In this document: positions 1-7,329 of the stretch, piece by piece
Layout of the letters: the number at the start of each line of letters is the position of its first letter
Position numbering within the stretch: the first letter of the stretch is position 1
NCBI GenBank assembly: GCA_945895265.1
Contig: CAMDEF010000061.1
Span: 1-18,281, forward strand
Length of the DNA: 18,281 nt
Reading direction: 5' to 3'
Origin: Bordetella parapertussis
Lineage (GTDB): Bacteria; Pseudomonadota; Gammaproteobacteria; Burkholderiales; Burkholderiaceae_B
Notes under the pieces: generated by a model
Seen by the model: only the letters and a program-made list of their open reading frames with translations
Told to the model about the DNA's origin: nothing
Database searches by the model: none
Made by a program: the position numbers and the translations under genes

Positions 1-129
1 GTCATCGCGCGCGGCTTTGAAGGCTGCAACGATCTCAACAAGCATGGGGATGTTCAAGGCGTTTACCGGCGCGTGATTCAGACTAATCTCTGCGATTTGA
101 TCGACGACTGAGTAAGTGATGTATTTCAT
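1..129 (-). CDS. Enoyl-CoA hydratase/isomerase family protein (partial, N-terminal 43 residues)
   Basis: The reading frame starts at the ATG at 129 and runs off the left edge, so only the first 43 residues are seen and no stop is present. The visible sequence (a short strand, then ISLNHAPVNALNIPMLVEI and a helix FKAAR) matches the start of the crotonase fold, where a beta strand and an 'N-x-P-x-x-NA-L' turn precede the first helix. Crotonases hydrate, isomerise or cleave acyl-CoA thioesters in the cytoplasm; the catalytic residues lie beyond the edge, so the reaction cannot be named. It lies 34 bp downstream of a family III CoA-transferase on the same strand and is probably co-transcribed, which would fit an acyl-CoA activation plus hydration pathway (inference). 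The ribosome-binding site is weak. Confidence 0.8.
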   Translation of the reverse strand, partial: MKYITYSVVDQIAEISLNHAPVNALNIPMLVEIVAAFKAARDD

Positions 130-163
130 GTTTTTGATTCTTTGTTTTAGAAGAAAGTCGAAG

Positions 164-1375
164 TCATTTACTGACGGGCAATGCACTGGCTGACTGTATA
201 ACGCCAGTGCTACGTAAAGCTTGAATTGCATCGTCTGAATAACCGAGTTCAGACAAGACCTCTTGCGAGTGTTCTCCCAACAAGGGCGGCGGTCGATGCG
301 CCTGGCGATCTTCGTCTTGAAACTTAATCGGCAACCCAATTTGCTGTAGCGCGCCTACCGTTGGGTGTTCGGTTTGAACAATCAACCCTCTAGCAACCAC
401 CTGGGGGTGTGCCAAGGCTTCGCTCAGTTTATGAATGGGTGCAGCGGGTACCCCATTTTTGCTTAAGCACTCAAGCCACTGCGCAAGCGTCTTGGTTTTC
501 ATCCTTGCCTGCACAAGCGCAACGGTGGTGCTCATGTTTTTAACGCGTAGCGCATTTGTCGCAAGATCTGGGCGATCAACATGCTCCTCTAGTCCTGCGA
601 CTGAGCAAAAGCGTCGCCATTGTGCATCGTTGCCGGCACCGAGCATGATGGGCTGATCGGCCGTTTCAAAAACTTGATAGGGGCACATTGAGGGATGCCC
701 CGTCCCCATCGGCTTAGGATCAGTTCCGCTTTGCCAGTAGCTCTGTGCCATGTAAGTCAGAAATCCAAGGGAGGTATCGAGCAACGACAACTCAAGGTAA
801 ACACCCTTGCCAGTTCGCCCACGCTCGAGCAGTGCTGCCAGCACACCACTGAGCCCTAACATGCCGGTACCCATGTCAACGGGCGAAAAGCTTGCCCTGG
901 CAAAGGCGCCCCCTGGCGCACCCATCGTGCTGATCATGCCGCTAAAAGCCTGCAGCATCACGTCATAGCCGGGCTCGTCTCCAAGTGGCCCAGCACGCCC
1001 ATAGCCTGAAATTTCGCAGTAGATCAGCTTTGGATTCAGCGCGCTTAAGGTCGCATGATCAACTTTAAGCTTTGCAGCGGTACCACCACCAAAACCCTGC
1101 AAGACGACGTCTGCGCTTTGCACTAGTTCGTGCAAAATCTTTTGACCCGCTTGAGTTTTTAAATCGAGCGCCAGACTGCGTTTGTTATGGTTCATCGCCA
1201 TAAAAATTGCCGATTGACCATTCGTCTGCGGTAACCAACCGCGGGTATCATCACCCTGACCAACTGGCTCAATTTTAATGATCTCAGCACCCAACTCGCC
1301 AAGATATTGTGCGCAAAGTGGCCCAGCCAGCACCTTGCTAAGATCGACCACTTTAATACCTTTGAGTGGTTGCAT
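164..1375 (-). CDS. CoA-transferase family III (CaiB/BaiF type)
   Basis: This 403-residue protein is a full-length family III CoA-transferase (usual size about 380-430). Such enzymes move CoA between carboxylic acids in the cytoplasm through an aspartyl-CoA thioester. The N-terminal signature is clear (GIKVVDLSKVLAGP, then LGAEIIKIEP at about 29-37), followed by NHNKRSLALDLK near 62-73 and the YCEISGYGRAGP block near 119-130. The likely nucleophile is D167 in SPVDMGTGM, matching the Asp169 region of formyl-CoA transferase. The ATG at 1375 is preceded by AAGGAAAG. The gene sits between a secreted peptidase (64 bp upstream) and an enoyl-CoA hydratase start (34 bp downstream), all on the minus strand. 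The acid substrate cannot be predicted; the hydratase suggests a carboxylic-acid degradation route. It is a distant paralogue of the CoA-transferase at 16208-17347. Confidence 0.92.
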   Translation of the reverse strand: MQPLKGIKVVDLSKVLAGPLCAQYLGELGAEIIKIEPVGQGDDTRGWLPQTNGQSAIFMAMNHNKRSLALDLKTQAGQKILHELVQSADVVLQGFGGGTAAKLKVDHATLSALNPKLIYCEISGYGRAGPLGDEPGYDVMLQAFSGMISTMGAPGGAFARASFSPVDMGTGMLGLSGVLAALLERGRTGKGVYLELSLLDTSLGFLTYMAQSYWQSGTDPKPMGTGHPSMCPYQVFETADQPIMLGAGNDAQWRRFCSVAGLEEHVDRPDLATNALRVKNMSTTVALVQARMKTKTLAQWLECLSKNGVPAAPIHKLSEALAHPQVVARGLIVQTEHPTVGALQQIGLPIKFQDEDRQAHRPPPLLGEHSQEVLSELGYSDDAIQALRSTGVIQSASALPVSK

Positions 1376-1409
1376 AACTTTCCTTCATCAATAACAAAGA
1401 ATATGAACA

Positions 1410-1426
1410 GACTGGCTAAACCAGTC
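1410..1426 (-). terminator. Small hairpin after the S8 peptidase gene, possible weak terminator
   Basis: GACTGG and CCAGTC form a perfect 6-bp stem around a 5-nt loop, 14 nt after the peptidase stop codon and before the CoA-transferase start. On the minus strand the bases after the stem are only partly T-rich, so termination would be weak, or the hairpin may just mark a transcript end or pause. Confidence 0.35.
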
Positions 1427-1439
1427 AAAGTCGTGACAA

Positions 1440-2300
1440 TTAGCGAATACTTGCTGGCGCTAAGGCTCGAGTTAAGCTAGCCTCACCGCGCCCATAGATC
1501 GCAGCGTTATAACCTGTCACGGTATCGGTTCGAGCAGTGTTCAACAACTGATTCACCACCGCCGTTGCGTTGGCCGTCGTGAACTTGCTTCCAACAATTG
1601 CGGCATAACCCGAAACGATGGGAGCCGCAAACGAGGTCCCGGCTAGCCCTCCCATGGCACTGCTGTCTACACCAACAACCAAAAAATTTCTTTGTACAAC
1701 AGGGCTCGTACCTGCGACATTTGAATAGCTGGCCATTGACGCAGGGTTTGCCGGCGTGCCGTTCTTTGCTAGGGCACCTACCAAGATCGCCGAAGGCTGC
1801 CCAGCTAGGCTAACTGCCAGATTATCCACTCTGCCTCGGTACTCGCCCGATGGCACCGCCGCACCGACGGGGATACTGCTGTTACCTGCAGACTTAACAA
1901 TCACCGCGCTACCGCTTTGTGCATAGCCTAACAAAGCCAACTCAGTCGGAAAAGACGTGAGGCTGCTGTAAAAGCTATAAGACAAGTTGAAAACATTTAA
2001 CGTCGAGGCAACGAGTCCAACGACCCCCGTGACCGCCTCATGCGTGACCACCGAGGCGCGAGGCGCCACTGACTGTGCCTGCCAAGTTGTCCAAGCACCA
2101 TGGCATCTTGCAAAGGCTCGCTCACAGGTCGAACCGAAATCATCGATCATATTGATTCGAACGCCCTGTCCTAAATAGCCTTGTGACCAAGCCGTACCGA
2201 CCTCGGGGCTCATCCACGCCTGTTGCGCGTTCGCAATCGCAAACACTGACATTGACAGGCTAAGCGCGGTCATCGAAAGAGTCTGTTTCATTATCATCAT
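1440..2300 (-). CDS. Secreted S8-family (subtilisin-like) serine peptidase, short form
   Basis: This 286-residue protein has a Sec signal peptide (about residues 1-25, ending in AIANA) and then enters the peptidase fold directly (PEVGTAWSQGYLGQGV), with no visible propeptide. Catalytic elements can be assigned: Asp53 in INMIDDFG, His67 in CHGAW, the oxyanion Asn140 in KSAGNSS and Ser223 in GTSFAAPIVSGYAA. Asp and His are only 14 residues apart, against about 30 in classic subtilisins, and two cysteines (C59, C66) lie between them and could form a disulfide. The C-terminus (YGRGEASLTRALAP) looks complete. Export to the periplasm or beyond is expected. It follows the outer-membrane-protein-like gene by 30 bp, so the two are probably one operon. 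Start choice is among Met1, Met2 and Met4; GAGG upstream favours the first. Substrate unknown. Confidence 0.85.
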   Translation of the reverse strand: MMIMKQTLSMTALSLSMSVFAIANAQQAWMSPEVGTAWSQGYLGQGVRINMIDDFGSTCERAFARCHGAWTTWQAQSVAPRASVVTHEAVTGVVGLVASTLNVFNLSYSFYSSLTSFPTELALLGYAQSGSAVIVKSAGNSSIPVGAAVPSGEYRGRVDNLAVSLAGQPSAILVGALAKNGTPANPASMASYSNVAGTSPVVQRNFLVVGVDSSAMGGLAGTSFAAPIVSGYAAIVGSKFTTANATAVVNQLLNTARTDTVTGYNAAIYGRGEASLTRALAPASIR

Positions 2301-2330
2301 GGCACTGGTCTAGCCTCGATTGGTAAATTT

Positions 2331-2975
2331 CTAAAATGAAAGTGAGTACTGAAGGGACAGAAAATAAGAATTGAGTGGCCTCATGTTGTACAGGTACTGC
2401 AAGGTATCAGTGGGTGCAAGCGGCGTTGCCGCCAAACGGCAATTCACTTTTTGTTGCCCGCCGATTTCACCGTAATCTGCGATACACGATTTCTCTCTTA
2501 AACTTCCGCCGAGAGTCGTGGTTGCCTTGAAAGATAAGCTTGAGTTCTTGGCAAATTCATGACGAACAACCAAACCGACTTTAACGCTTGGATCGATCGT
2601 ATATTTTTCACCAAATTCGCCCGTGCTAGCACCCCAAATCAAACCAAGCCAAGGGGTCAACTGGGTCATCATTGCTAAACGCGAGTCTGTCCAATTCGTC
2701 GAATACCAACCCTTAAAGCTGACCCAGTTTCCGCTCGCGGTTTCGAACCCTCCAGTTTGCGAGGCGCGCATCACTTGCGACAATTGCGAACCCTGACCGA
2801 TATCTATGAGGTAGGTATTGGCAAGAAAATACTTTGCTGCAGCCGGAAGCTCTGTCGCCTTGGCCGATGGGGTACTCAGGCAAATTACCAAACCAGATAC
2901 CATACTGACAAGGGCTAAGCCAAGCTTGCGCCAAACCACCGTGTCAATCGATTGATTGCTCCTGAGAGACGGCAT
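2331..2975 (-). CDS. Putative outer-membrane beta-barrel protein paired with S8 peptidase
   Basis: I do not recognise a named family. The 214-residue product has a long N-terminal hydrophobic stretch (about 16-36) ending in a signal-peptidase-like AKA (38-40), so about 174 residues are exported. The mature part has alternating polar/hydrophobic strands, such as SVKVGLVVRHEF (130-141), SLSFKATTTLGG (146-157) and YFLSLQYSLSF (204-214). The terminal residue is Phe, as in many barrels recognised by the BAM complex. Two cysteines (C164, C179) flank a likely loop. Size and pattern suggest a small barrel of roughly eight strands; this is inference. The ATG at 2975 has AAGG upstream. It is the first gene of a probable bicistron with the peptidase 30 bp downstream, which suggests a shared role such as export, anchoring or processing. 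It diverges from a SOUL-family gene across 54 bp. Confidence 0.6.
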   Translation of the reverse strand: MPSLRSNQSIDTVVWRKLGLALVSMVSGLVICLSTPSAKATELPAAAKYFLANTYLIDIGQGSQLSQVMRASQTGGFETASGNWVSFKGWYSTNWTDSRLAMMTQLTPWLGLIWGASTGEFGEKYTIDPSVKVGLVVRHEFAKNSSLSFKATTTLGGSLREKSCIADYGEIGGQQKVNCRLAATPLAPTDTLQYLYNMRPLNSYFLSLQYSLSF

Positions 2976-3029
2976 AATGAACCTTAGCAGTTAGACTATG
3001 CGAATGTCCTTCACTACTTAATCGACATC

Positions 3030-3656
3030 ATGATACAAAAACTTTTGTTGTGCACTCTCTTATTGCTGTCAACGCTAACAGGTATCGCCATGGCGACTGA
3101 AGAACCCTCTTATCGAAGCATCTTGCAAGAGACACCCTTTGAAATCAGAGAATACCCCGCTTTGATCGCGGCCGAGGTCACCGTGTCCGGAGAGCGTAGC
3201 GAGGCCGCCAGCGCTGGGTTTCGCTTGTTGGCTGGATACATTTTTGGCGGTAACACGCGCAAACAGAGTATTGCCATGACGGCACCAGTGATTCAAAACG
3301 AATCGCCTAATGAAAAAATCGCTATGACCGCACCCGTCATGCAAAGCCCTGACCCTTCGGGCTGGATCATTCGTTTCATTATGCCTGCCAGCTACACACT
3401 TGAGACTCTGCCAACACCTAATGATCCAAAGGTTCGACTTGTCTCCTTACCACCCAAACGTCTTGCGGTTGTACGTTTTTCGGGGCTCGTCGACGACAAC
3501 GATGTCGAACAACAAACGGCCGTTTTGCGCGCCTTTATCGCTAAGCAAAAACTAACAGCCATCGGCACACCCTCGCTGGCCCGCTATGATCCGCCTTGGA
3601 CACTTTGGTTTTTACGTCGCAACGAAGTCATGCTTGAAGTGACGTCTGCGCAATAG
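3030..3656 (+). CDS. SOUL heme-binding family protein, exported
   Basis: The 208-residue product has a clear signal peptide (MIQKLLLCTLLLLSTLTGIA, cleavage likely after AMA near 22) followed by a SOUL/HBP domain covering nearly all the rest. Seen features are the N-terminal PFEIREYPALIAAEVTV strand, the paired IAMTAPV blocks (one near 81-87 and one near 97-103) typical of this family, FIMPASYTLETLP, and the C-terminal ARYDPPWTLWFLRRNEVM block. Family members bind heme or porphyrin in eukaryotes; bacterial roles are largely unproven, so periplasmic heme binding is only an inference. It diverges from the outer-membrane-protein gene over 54 bp and converges with a Bug gene whose stop lies 9 bp away. 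No strong Shine-Dalgarno is visible before the ATG at 3030, but no alternative start would keep the signal peptide. Confidence 0.88.
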   Translation: MIQKLLLCTLLLLSTLTGIAMATEEPSYRSILQETPFEIREYPALIAAEVTVSGERSEAASAGFRLLAGYIFGGNTRKQSIAMTAPVIQNESPNEKIAMTAPVMQSPDPSGWIIRFIMPASYTLETLPTPNDPKVRLVSLPPKRLAVVRFSGLVDDNDVEQQTAVLRAFIAKQKLTAIGTPSLARYDPPWTLWFLRRNEVMLEVTSAQ

Positions 3657-3665
3657 CCCCTTGCT

Positions 3666-4640
3666 TCAGTCCGCTTTCATCCCAGTCTTTTTAATCAAAT
3701 CGGCCCACTGCTTCAATTCACTTTGAATGGCTGCTTTCATTTGCTCGGGCGTCATTTTTAACGGCTCGTAGCCATCCTGTCGAATAACCTTTAGTACCTC
3801 TGGGTCGTCCATCGCGGCATTGAGCGCCGCAACCAGCTTGGTTGTAATCGTTGCAGGCAGACCAGCAGGCCCCACTACACCAAACCACACTGGCGAATCA
3901 AACCCCGGAAAGCCACTTTCAGCAATGGTGGGCACGTTCGGAAACAAGCTGCTACGAGTAATCGAGCTCACAGCAAGAGCCGTGACTTGCCCCGCCTCAA
4001 CGTTGGTTGCAATTGAGCCGATTGACGAAAATAAAATAGGAATGTGACCACCCAACAAATCGTTTAAGGCGCCAGCACCGCCCTTGTAGGGCACATGAGA
4101 AATTTTTAAACCCGTTGCAATCTTGAACTGCTCGGCCGCCAAATGACCCGACCCTCCGATCCCTGACGTGCCATAGCTCCATTGCGTTGGGTTTGCCTTT
4201 GCTAAGGCTATAAAACTCTTGACATCTTTAGCCTGTGACGTGGGCAAGACCGCAATCAGAGAACCGCCACTGGACACCATCCCAATGGGGGTGAAATCAG
4301 TGACTGGATCAAAGTTCACCTTGCGCAACGAGGGGCCAAACGTCATGGGGCCTTGCGACGTGAGGTGAATCGTATAGCCATCTGCAGGCGCGCGCGCAAC
4401 CAGTTCGAGAGCAATCCCCCCGGCCGCCCCGGGGCGATACTCCATCACGATCGTTTGGCCTAAAAATTTTGCCATACGATCGGCTACCGGACGTGCGAGC
4501 TTGTCGGCTGCCCCTCCAGCAGTAAATCCGACCACCATCTTGATGGGTTTGGCGGCTGGGTACTCTGCCGCAGAACCCAAAGACGGCGAGCCAAACAAGG
4601 CAACAACTAAAGCAATGGAACCTAGCTTGCGTGTAATCAA
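3666..4640 (-). CDS. Tripartite tricarboxylate transporter substrate-binding protein (Bug/TctC family), copy 1
   Basis: Length 324 residues, with a signal peptide of about 25 residues (cleavage near GSAA/EYP). The Bug fold markers appear in order: YPAAKPIKMVVGFTAGG near the mature start, LGQTIVMEYRPGAAGG, PADGYTIHL, the HVPYKGGAGALNDLLGG block, and PNVPTIAESGFPGF with VWFGVVGPAGLP. Bug proteins bind carboxylates and similar small metabolites in the periplasm and serve either a TctAB permease or a sensor; no permease gene is in the window, so this is an orphan Bug. The start is a TTG at 4640, supported by GGAG six bases upstream and by the signal peptide. It diverges from Bug copy 2 across 214 bp. 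The substrate cannot be predicted. Confidence 0.93.
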   Translation of the reverse strand: MITRKLGSIALVVALFGSPSLGSAAEYPAAKPIKMVVGFTAGGAADKLARPVADRMAKFLGQTIVMEYRPGAAGGIALELVARAPADGYTIHLTSQGPMTFGPSLRKVNFDPVTDFTPIGMVSSGGSLIAVLPTSQAKDVKSFIALAKANPTQWSYGTSGIGGSGHLAAEQFKIATGLKISHVPYKGGAGALNDLLGGHIPILFSSIGSIATNVEAGQVTALAVSSITRSSLFPNVPTIAESGFPGFDSPVWFGVVGPAGLPATITTKLVAALNAAMDDPEVLKVIRQDGYEPLKMTPEQMKAAIQSELKQWADLIKKTGMKAD

Positions 4641-4708
4641 AAGTGTCTCCGAGAGTATACTGAACTGCTTTTTATTCTATTTATTTGAAAACCGATCAAC
4701 TCTAGCCA

Positions 4709-4737
4709 ATCATAACTGCCAGCAACAAAGTCAACAA
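4709..4737 (-). promoter_or_regulatory. Candidate sigma-70 promoter for Bug copy 1
   Basis: Read on the minus strand, TTGTTG (-35, plus-strand positions 4732-4737) and TATGAT (-10, positions 4709-4714) are separated by 17 bp. The -10 lies about 70 nt ahead of the TTG start at 4640. This is a consensus match only. Confidence 0.4.
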
Positions 4738-4741
4738 TACC

Positions 4742-4769
4742 TTGTATTTTCGAACTCTCGGTTTACACT
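4742..4769 (+). promoter_or_regulatory. Candidate sigma-70 promoter for Bug copy 2 and cupin
   Basis: TTGTAT (4742-4747) and TACACT (4764-4769) are separated by 16 bp, about 85 nt before the ATG at 4855. The -35 match is partial. It is back to back with the candidate minus-strand promoter at 4709-4737, so the two divergent Bug genes may share control. Confidence 0.3.
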
Positions 4770-4787
4770 TCGCCAGATTGGATGAAT

Positions 4788-4825
4788 GGCTCGAGCTAAA
4801 TAGTGATTGCGTTCTGCCTCGAGCC
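4788..4825. promoter_or_regulatory. 8-bp inverted repeat in the Bug copy 2 leader
   Basis: GGCTCGAG at 4788-4795 is repeated exactly in inverted form as CTCGAGCC at 4818-4825, with 22 bp between. The arm centres are 30 bp apart, close to three helical turns. Each arm also contains the palindrome CTCGAG. The repeat lies between the candidate promoter and the ribosome-binding site of the gene at 4855. It could be a pair of operator half-sites or a leader stem-loop with a 22-nt loop. Confidence 0.4.
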
Positions 4826-4854
4826 CACCCAAAAAATACCCTTTGGAGATCAAA

Positions 4855-5820
4855 ATGCGTAATGTCGTAACCAAACTAATCGCCACGCTGCTGTTGGCGA
4901 CCCTCGCCCAAACAGCTGCCGCTCAGTACCCTAATAAAACTATCCGCTTAGTCGTGCCTTTTCCGGCGGGCTCTGCCACTGATACGGTCGCACGCATTCT
5001 TGGCAATGGTTTAAGCGCCAGCCTTGGGCAACAAGTGATTATCGAAAACAAAGCCGGCGCCGATGGTGCTCTGGCTGCGACAGAAGTCGTCAAAGCGGCA
5101 CCCGATGGCTACACGATGCTTGTGGCAACCAACAGCCCAATGGCTGCTGTACCCGCTCTACGCAAACAACCGCCTTATGATCCCATCCGCGATTTCACTC
5201 CTATTTCAATGATTGGCCGATACACCTTCTTTTTGTATGCCAACGCGCAGCTACCGGTTAACAACATCGCTGAACTCATCGCCTATGCAAAGGCTAACCC
5301 GAGTAAGCTCGCCTATGCCACTGGCAACACCACAGGTATTGTGGCAACCGCTCAAATTTTGTCACTAGCCGGCAATCTGAAGATGCTGCATGTGCCATAC
5401 AAGGGTGAACCAGCTGCTGTTATAGATCTGGTGTCCAATCGCGTGCAACTGATGATTTCAACCCCTTTCACCGCTGGCGTACATGCAGCTGAAGGTAAGC
5501 TCAAAATGCTTGCGATCACGCTCCCGAGTCGCTCGGCACTCGCACCCAACGTACCGACTTTTGCCGAGGCTGGCATCAAGGGATTTTCGGTTCAGTCATG
5601 GGCAGCCTTGTACGCCCCAGCCAACTTGCCCGCTGAATTGGTTACGCGTTTGAATACCGCGATTAATGCAGTATTGAATCGCCCGGATATCAAAGAGCAG
5701 CTCGACCAAAAGCAGTTTTTAGTTCAAGGTTCGACGCCTGAAGCACTCGGCGCCTTCACCAAAGAGCAAGCGGCAACTTACGTCAAAATCCTGCGCGACG
5801 CGGGTGTTCAGCCTGAATAA
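4855..5820 (+). CDS. Tripartite tricarboxylate transporter substrate-binding protein (Bug/TctC family), copy 2
   Basis: Length 321 residues from the ATG at 4855, chosen because TTGGAGAT lies just upstream and a normal signal peptide follows (cleavage near TAAAQ/YP); an in-frame TTG at 4807 would add 16 residues before the signal and is rejected. Bug markers include YPNKTIRLVVPFPAGSATD, LGQQVIIENKAGADG, APDGYTMLV, MLHVPYKGEPAAVIDLV and PNVPTFAEAGIKGF followed by WAALYAPANLP. A periplasmic small-carboxylate receptor is the expected role, ligand unknown. The cupin gene starts 21 bp after the stop with its own Shine-Dalgarno, so the two form a probable bicistron. It is divergent from Bug copy 1, and its leader carries an inverted repeat. 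Confidence 0.93.
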   Translation: MRNVVTKLIATLLLATLAQTAAAQYPNKTIRLVVPFPAGSATDTVARILGNGLSASLGQQVIIENKAGADGALAATEVVKAAPDGYTMLVATNSPMAAVPALRKQPPYDPIRDFTPISMIGRYTFFLYANAQLPVNNIAELIAYAKANPSKLAYATGNTTGIVATAQILSLAGNLKMLHVPYKGEPAAVIDLVSNRVQLMISTPFTAGVHAAEGKLKMLAITLPSRSALAPNVPTFAEAGIKGFSVQSWAALYAPANLPAELVTRLNTAINAVLNRPDIKEQLDQKQFLVQGSTPEALGAFTKEQAATYVKILRDAGVQPE

Positions 5821-5841
5821 TAGCCAATACGGAGACCTCTC

Positions 5842-6348
5842 ATGCCCGTGATTTCAACAAGCTTTGATCTACCAAATGTCGAGTGGCGTCACGTGCATGA
5901 CACCAGCGATCCGGATTTTTATATCGATTTTGAGTACAGCCTGCTAGGCTATGACTTGCCTAGCGGACGCCTCGATATGCTGCTTCGTTACGGCAAGGGT
6001 GGTCACTGTCGCCGTCATCGCCACCTTGCGTCTACGGTCACCCTCGTCTTAGAAGGCGAGCAGTTTTTAACCGAGATGCTGCCAGATGGCACGACAAAAA
6101 AAATCCACCGAAAAAAAGGCGACTACGCCTTGGCTGCAGCTGACGCACTGCCACATGACGAACACGGCGGCCCAGACGGAGGAACCATCCTGTTATCGAT
6201 GACCGCAGTCGACGGTCTGTTATTCGAATACTTCGATGAAAACATGGCCAATGGCTGGGCACTTTCTATCGAAGAGTACGTCGACAACTGGAACAAGGGC
6301 GTGATTCACGCCAGCGCTCCCTCGCAAGCGTTAGCAACACATCGTTAA
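5842..6348 (+). CDS. Small cupin-domain protein
   Basis: The 168-residue cytoplasmic protein has no signal peptide. A single cupin barrel is indicated by a first metal motif, G54-H-C-R-R-H-R-H61 followed by VTLVLEGEQ, with His55, His59 and His61 as candidate metal ligands. A second motif includes LPHDEHGGPDGGT, with His105 and His108. The spacing resembles ChrR- or dioxygenase-like cupins, but no specific enzyme is recognised. GGAGAC precedes the ATG at 5842. It follows Bug copy 2 by 21 bp, so its substrate may be the compound, or a product of the compound, bound by that receptor (inference). Its TAA overlaps by 4 bp the stop of the convergent TfdA-like dioxygenase. Possible roles are metal-dependent dioxygenase, isomerase or ligand sensor. 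Confidence 0.8.
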   Translation: MPVISTSFDLPNVEWRHVHDTSDPDFYIDFEYSLLGYDLPSGRLDMLLRYGKGGHCRRHRHLASTVTLVLEGEQFLTEMLPDGTTKKIHRKKGDYALAAADALPHDEHGGPDGGTILLSMTAVDGLLFEYFDENMANGWALSIEEYVDNWNKGVIHASAPSQALATHR

Positions 6349-7229
6349 GCAGAAAGCTCGACCGTATTGCCAATATCAGATACGGTCGCGCGCTGCACAT
6401 CGCGCTTCCAGCGCCAATCATCAAAATCTGTACCCCGATGCATGGTGCAACGGTTATCCCACATCACCAAATCATTCACACGCCAACGGTGGGACAGCAC
6501 AAATTGCGGCTGTGTTGCGTGCTCAGTGAGCTCTTGAAATAGCTTTTCACTGTCTTCATCAGACATCCCGATCACTCTCATCGCATGCGAGGCAAGATAC
6601 AAATTGCGTCGCCCTGTTTCAGGAATCGTGCGCACCATCACCTGCTTGGCCGGCGGCAACGAAGCGCGTTCTTTTTCTGTAAAGTCAGTAAAGCCAAGTT
6701 TTGCACGCGAATGAAAAATCGAGTGTTCAACGATCATCTTGTCGAGTTTGGTTTTAGTCGCAGACGGCAAAGCATCGTAAGCCGCACGCATGTCTGCAAA
6801 CTCGGTACGCCCACCGACTGGGGCGATCGAACGCCCGTACAACAACGACGTTAAGGCTGGTAAGTGTCTAAAAATGCTGTCGGTATGCCATAGGCGATTG
6901 GCGAGGCCTGACATCCGCTTACGACTGTTCACGGCAAGAATTTCGTTTTCGTCTCCTAAATTTGATACGTCAGCAATACGGGTATCAATGCGATACTTTT
7001 TGACCTCGTCAGCGTACGTATTGATAGTTTGCTCCATCGGCCCAAAGACCTCGGCAAACGCAATGTGTTGGGCTGAAGTCAATTCTTGGCCTGGAAACAC
7101 TAGAACACTGTATTTGAAAAAAGCCGCTTTAATTGCAGTACGGTCTTCATCAGACAACGGCAGACTCAAATCTACGTCGCCGATTTCGGCCATGAAGTCT
7201 GCTTTAACTGGATATAAAGTGATGGCCAT
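6345..7229 (-). CDS. TfdA-like Fe(II)/2-oxoglutarate-dependent dioxygenase (TauD/TfdA family)
   Basis: Length 294 residues from the ATG at 7229, chosen for its GGAG (CTCGGAGCCACGC) and because homology begins at once (MAITLYPVKADFMAEIGDVD); the frame is open further upstream to 7358 but that part looks non-coding. The facial triad is complete: His115 and Asp117 in LWHTDSIF, and His264 in NRCTMHRG. Arg280 in RDVQRATV is the expected 2-oxoglutarate ligand. Blocks such as FADMRAAYDALP, LTEHATQPQFVL, HRWRVNDLVMWDNRC resemble 2,4-D dioxygenase TfdA more than taurine dioxygenase TauD. TfdA-type enzymes hydroxylate beside an ether or carboxylate, releasing succinate and CO2. The substrate here is unknown; phenoxyalkanoate-like acids are one possibility. 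It is 100 bp downstream of Bug copy 3 on the same strand, and its stop overlaps the cupin gene's stop. Confidence 0.9.
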   Translation of the reverse strand: MAITLYPVKADFMAEIGDVDLSLPLSDEDRTAIKAAFFKYSVLVFPGQELTSAQHIAFAEVFGPMEQTINTYADEVKKYRIDTRIADVSNLGDENEILAVNSRKRMSGLANRLWHTDSIFRHLPALTSLLYGRSIAPVGGRTEFADMRAAYDALPSATKTKLDKMIVEHSIFHSRAKLGFTDFTEKERASLPPAKQVMVRTIPETGRRNLYLASHAMRVIGMSDEDSEKLFQELTEHATQPQFVLSHRWRVNDLVMWDNRCTMHRGTDFDDWRWKRDVQRATVSDIGNTVELSA

Positions 7230-7329
7230 GCGTGGCTCCGAGTATAAATAACGACAAATGATCTTTTGAGATACCGCAGTGCTTGTTTGAGTGTCCCTGT
7301 CGCTCAGACTACATAGGGTGGCACCCAGC

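Noticed and set aside
4501..4785. Rightward open frame across the start of Bug copy 1 and the intergenic region
   Set aside because: About half is antisense to the signal peptide and N-terminus of Bug copy 1; the rest covers the candidate divergent promoters, and there is no ribosome-binding site.
7316..7326. GGGTGGCACCC symmetric sequence between Bug copy 3 and the dioxygenase
   Set aside because: The two 5-bp arms are separated by one base, too tight for a hairpin, and no other operator-like feature is near.
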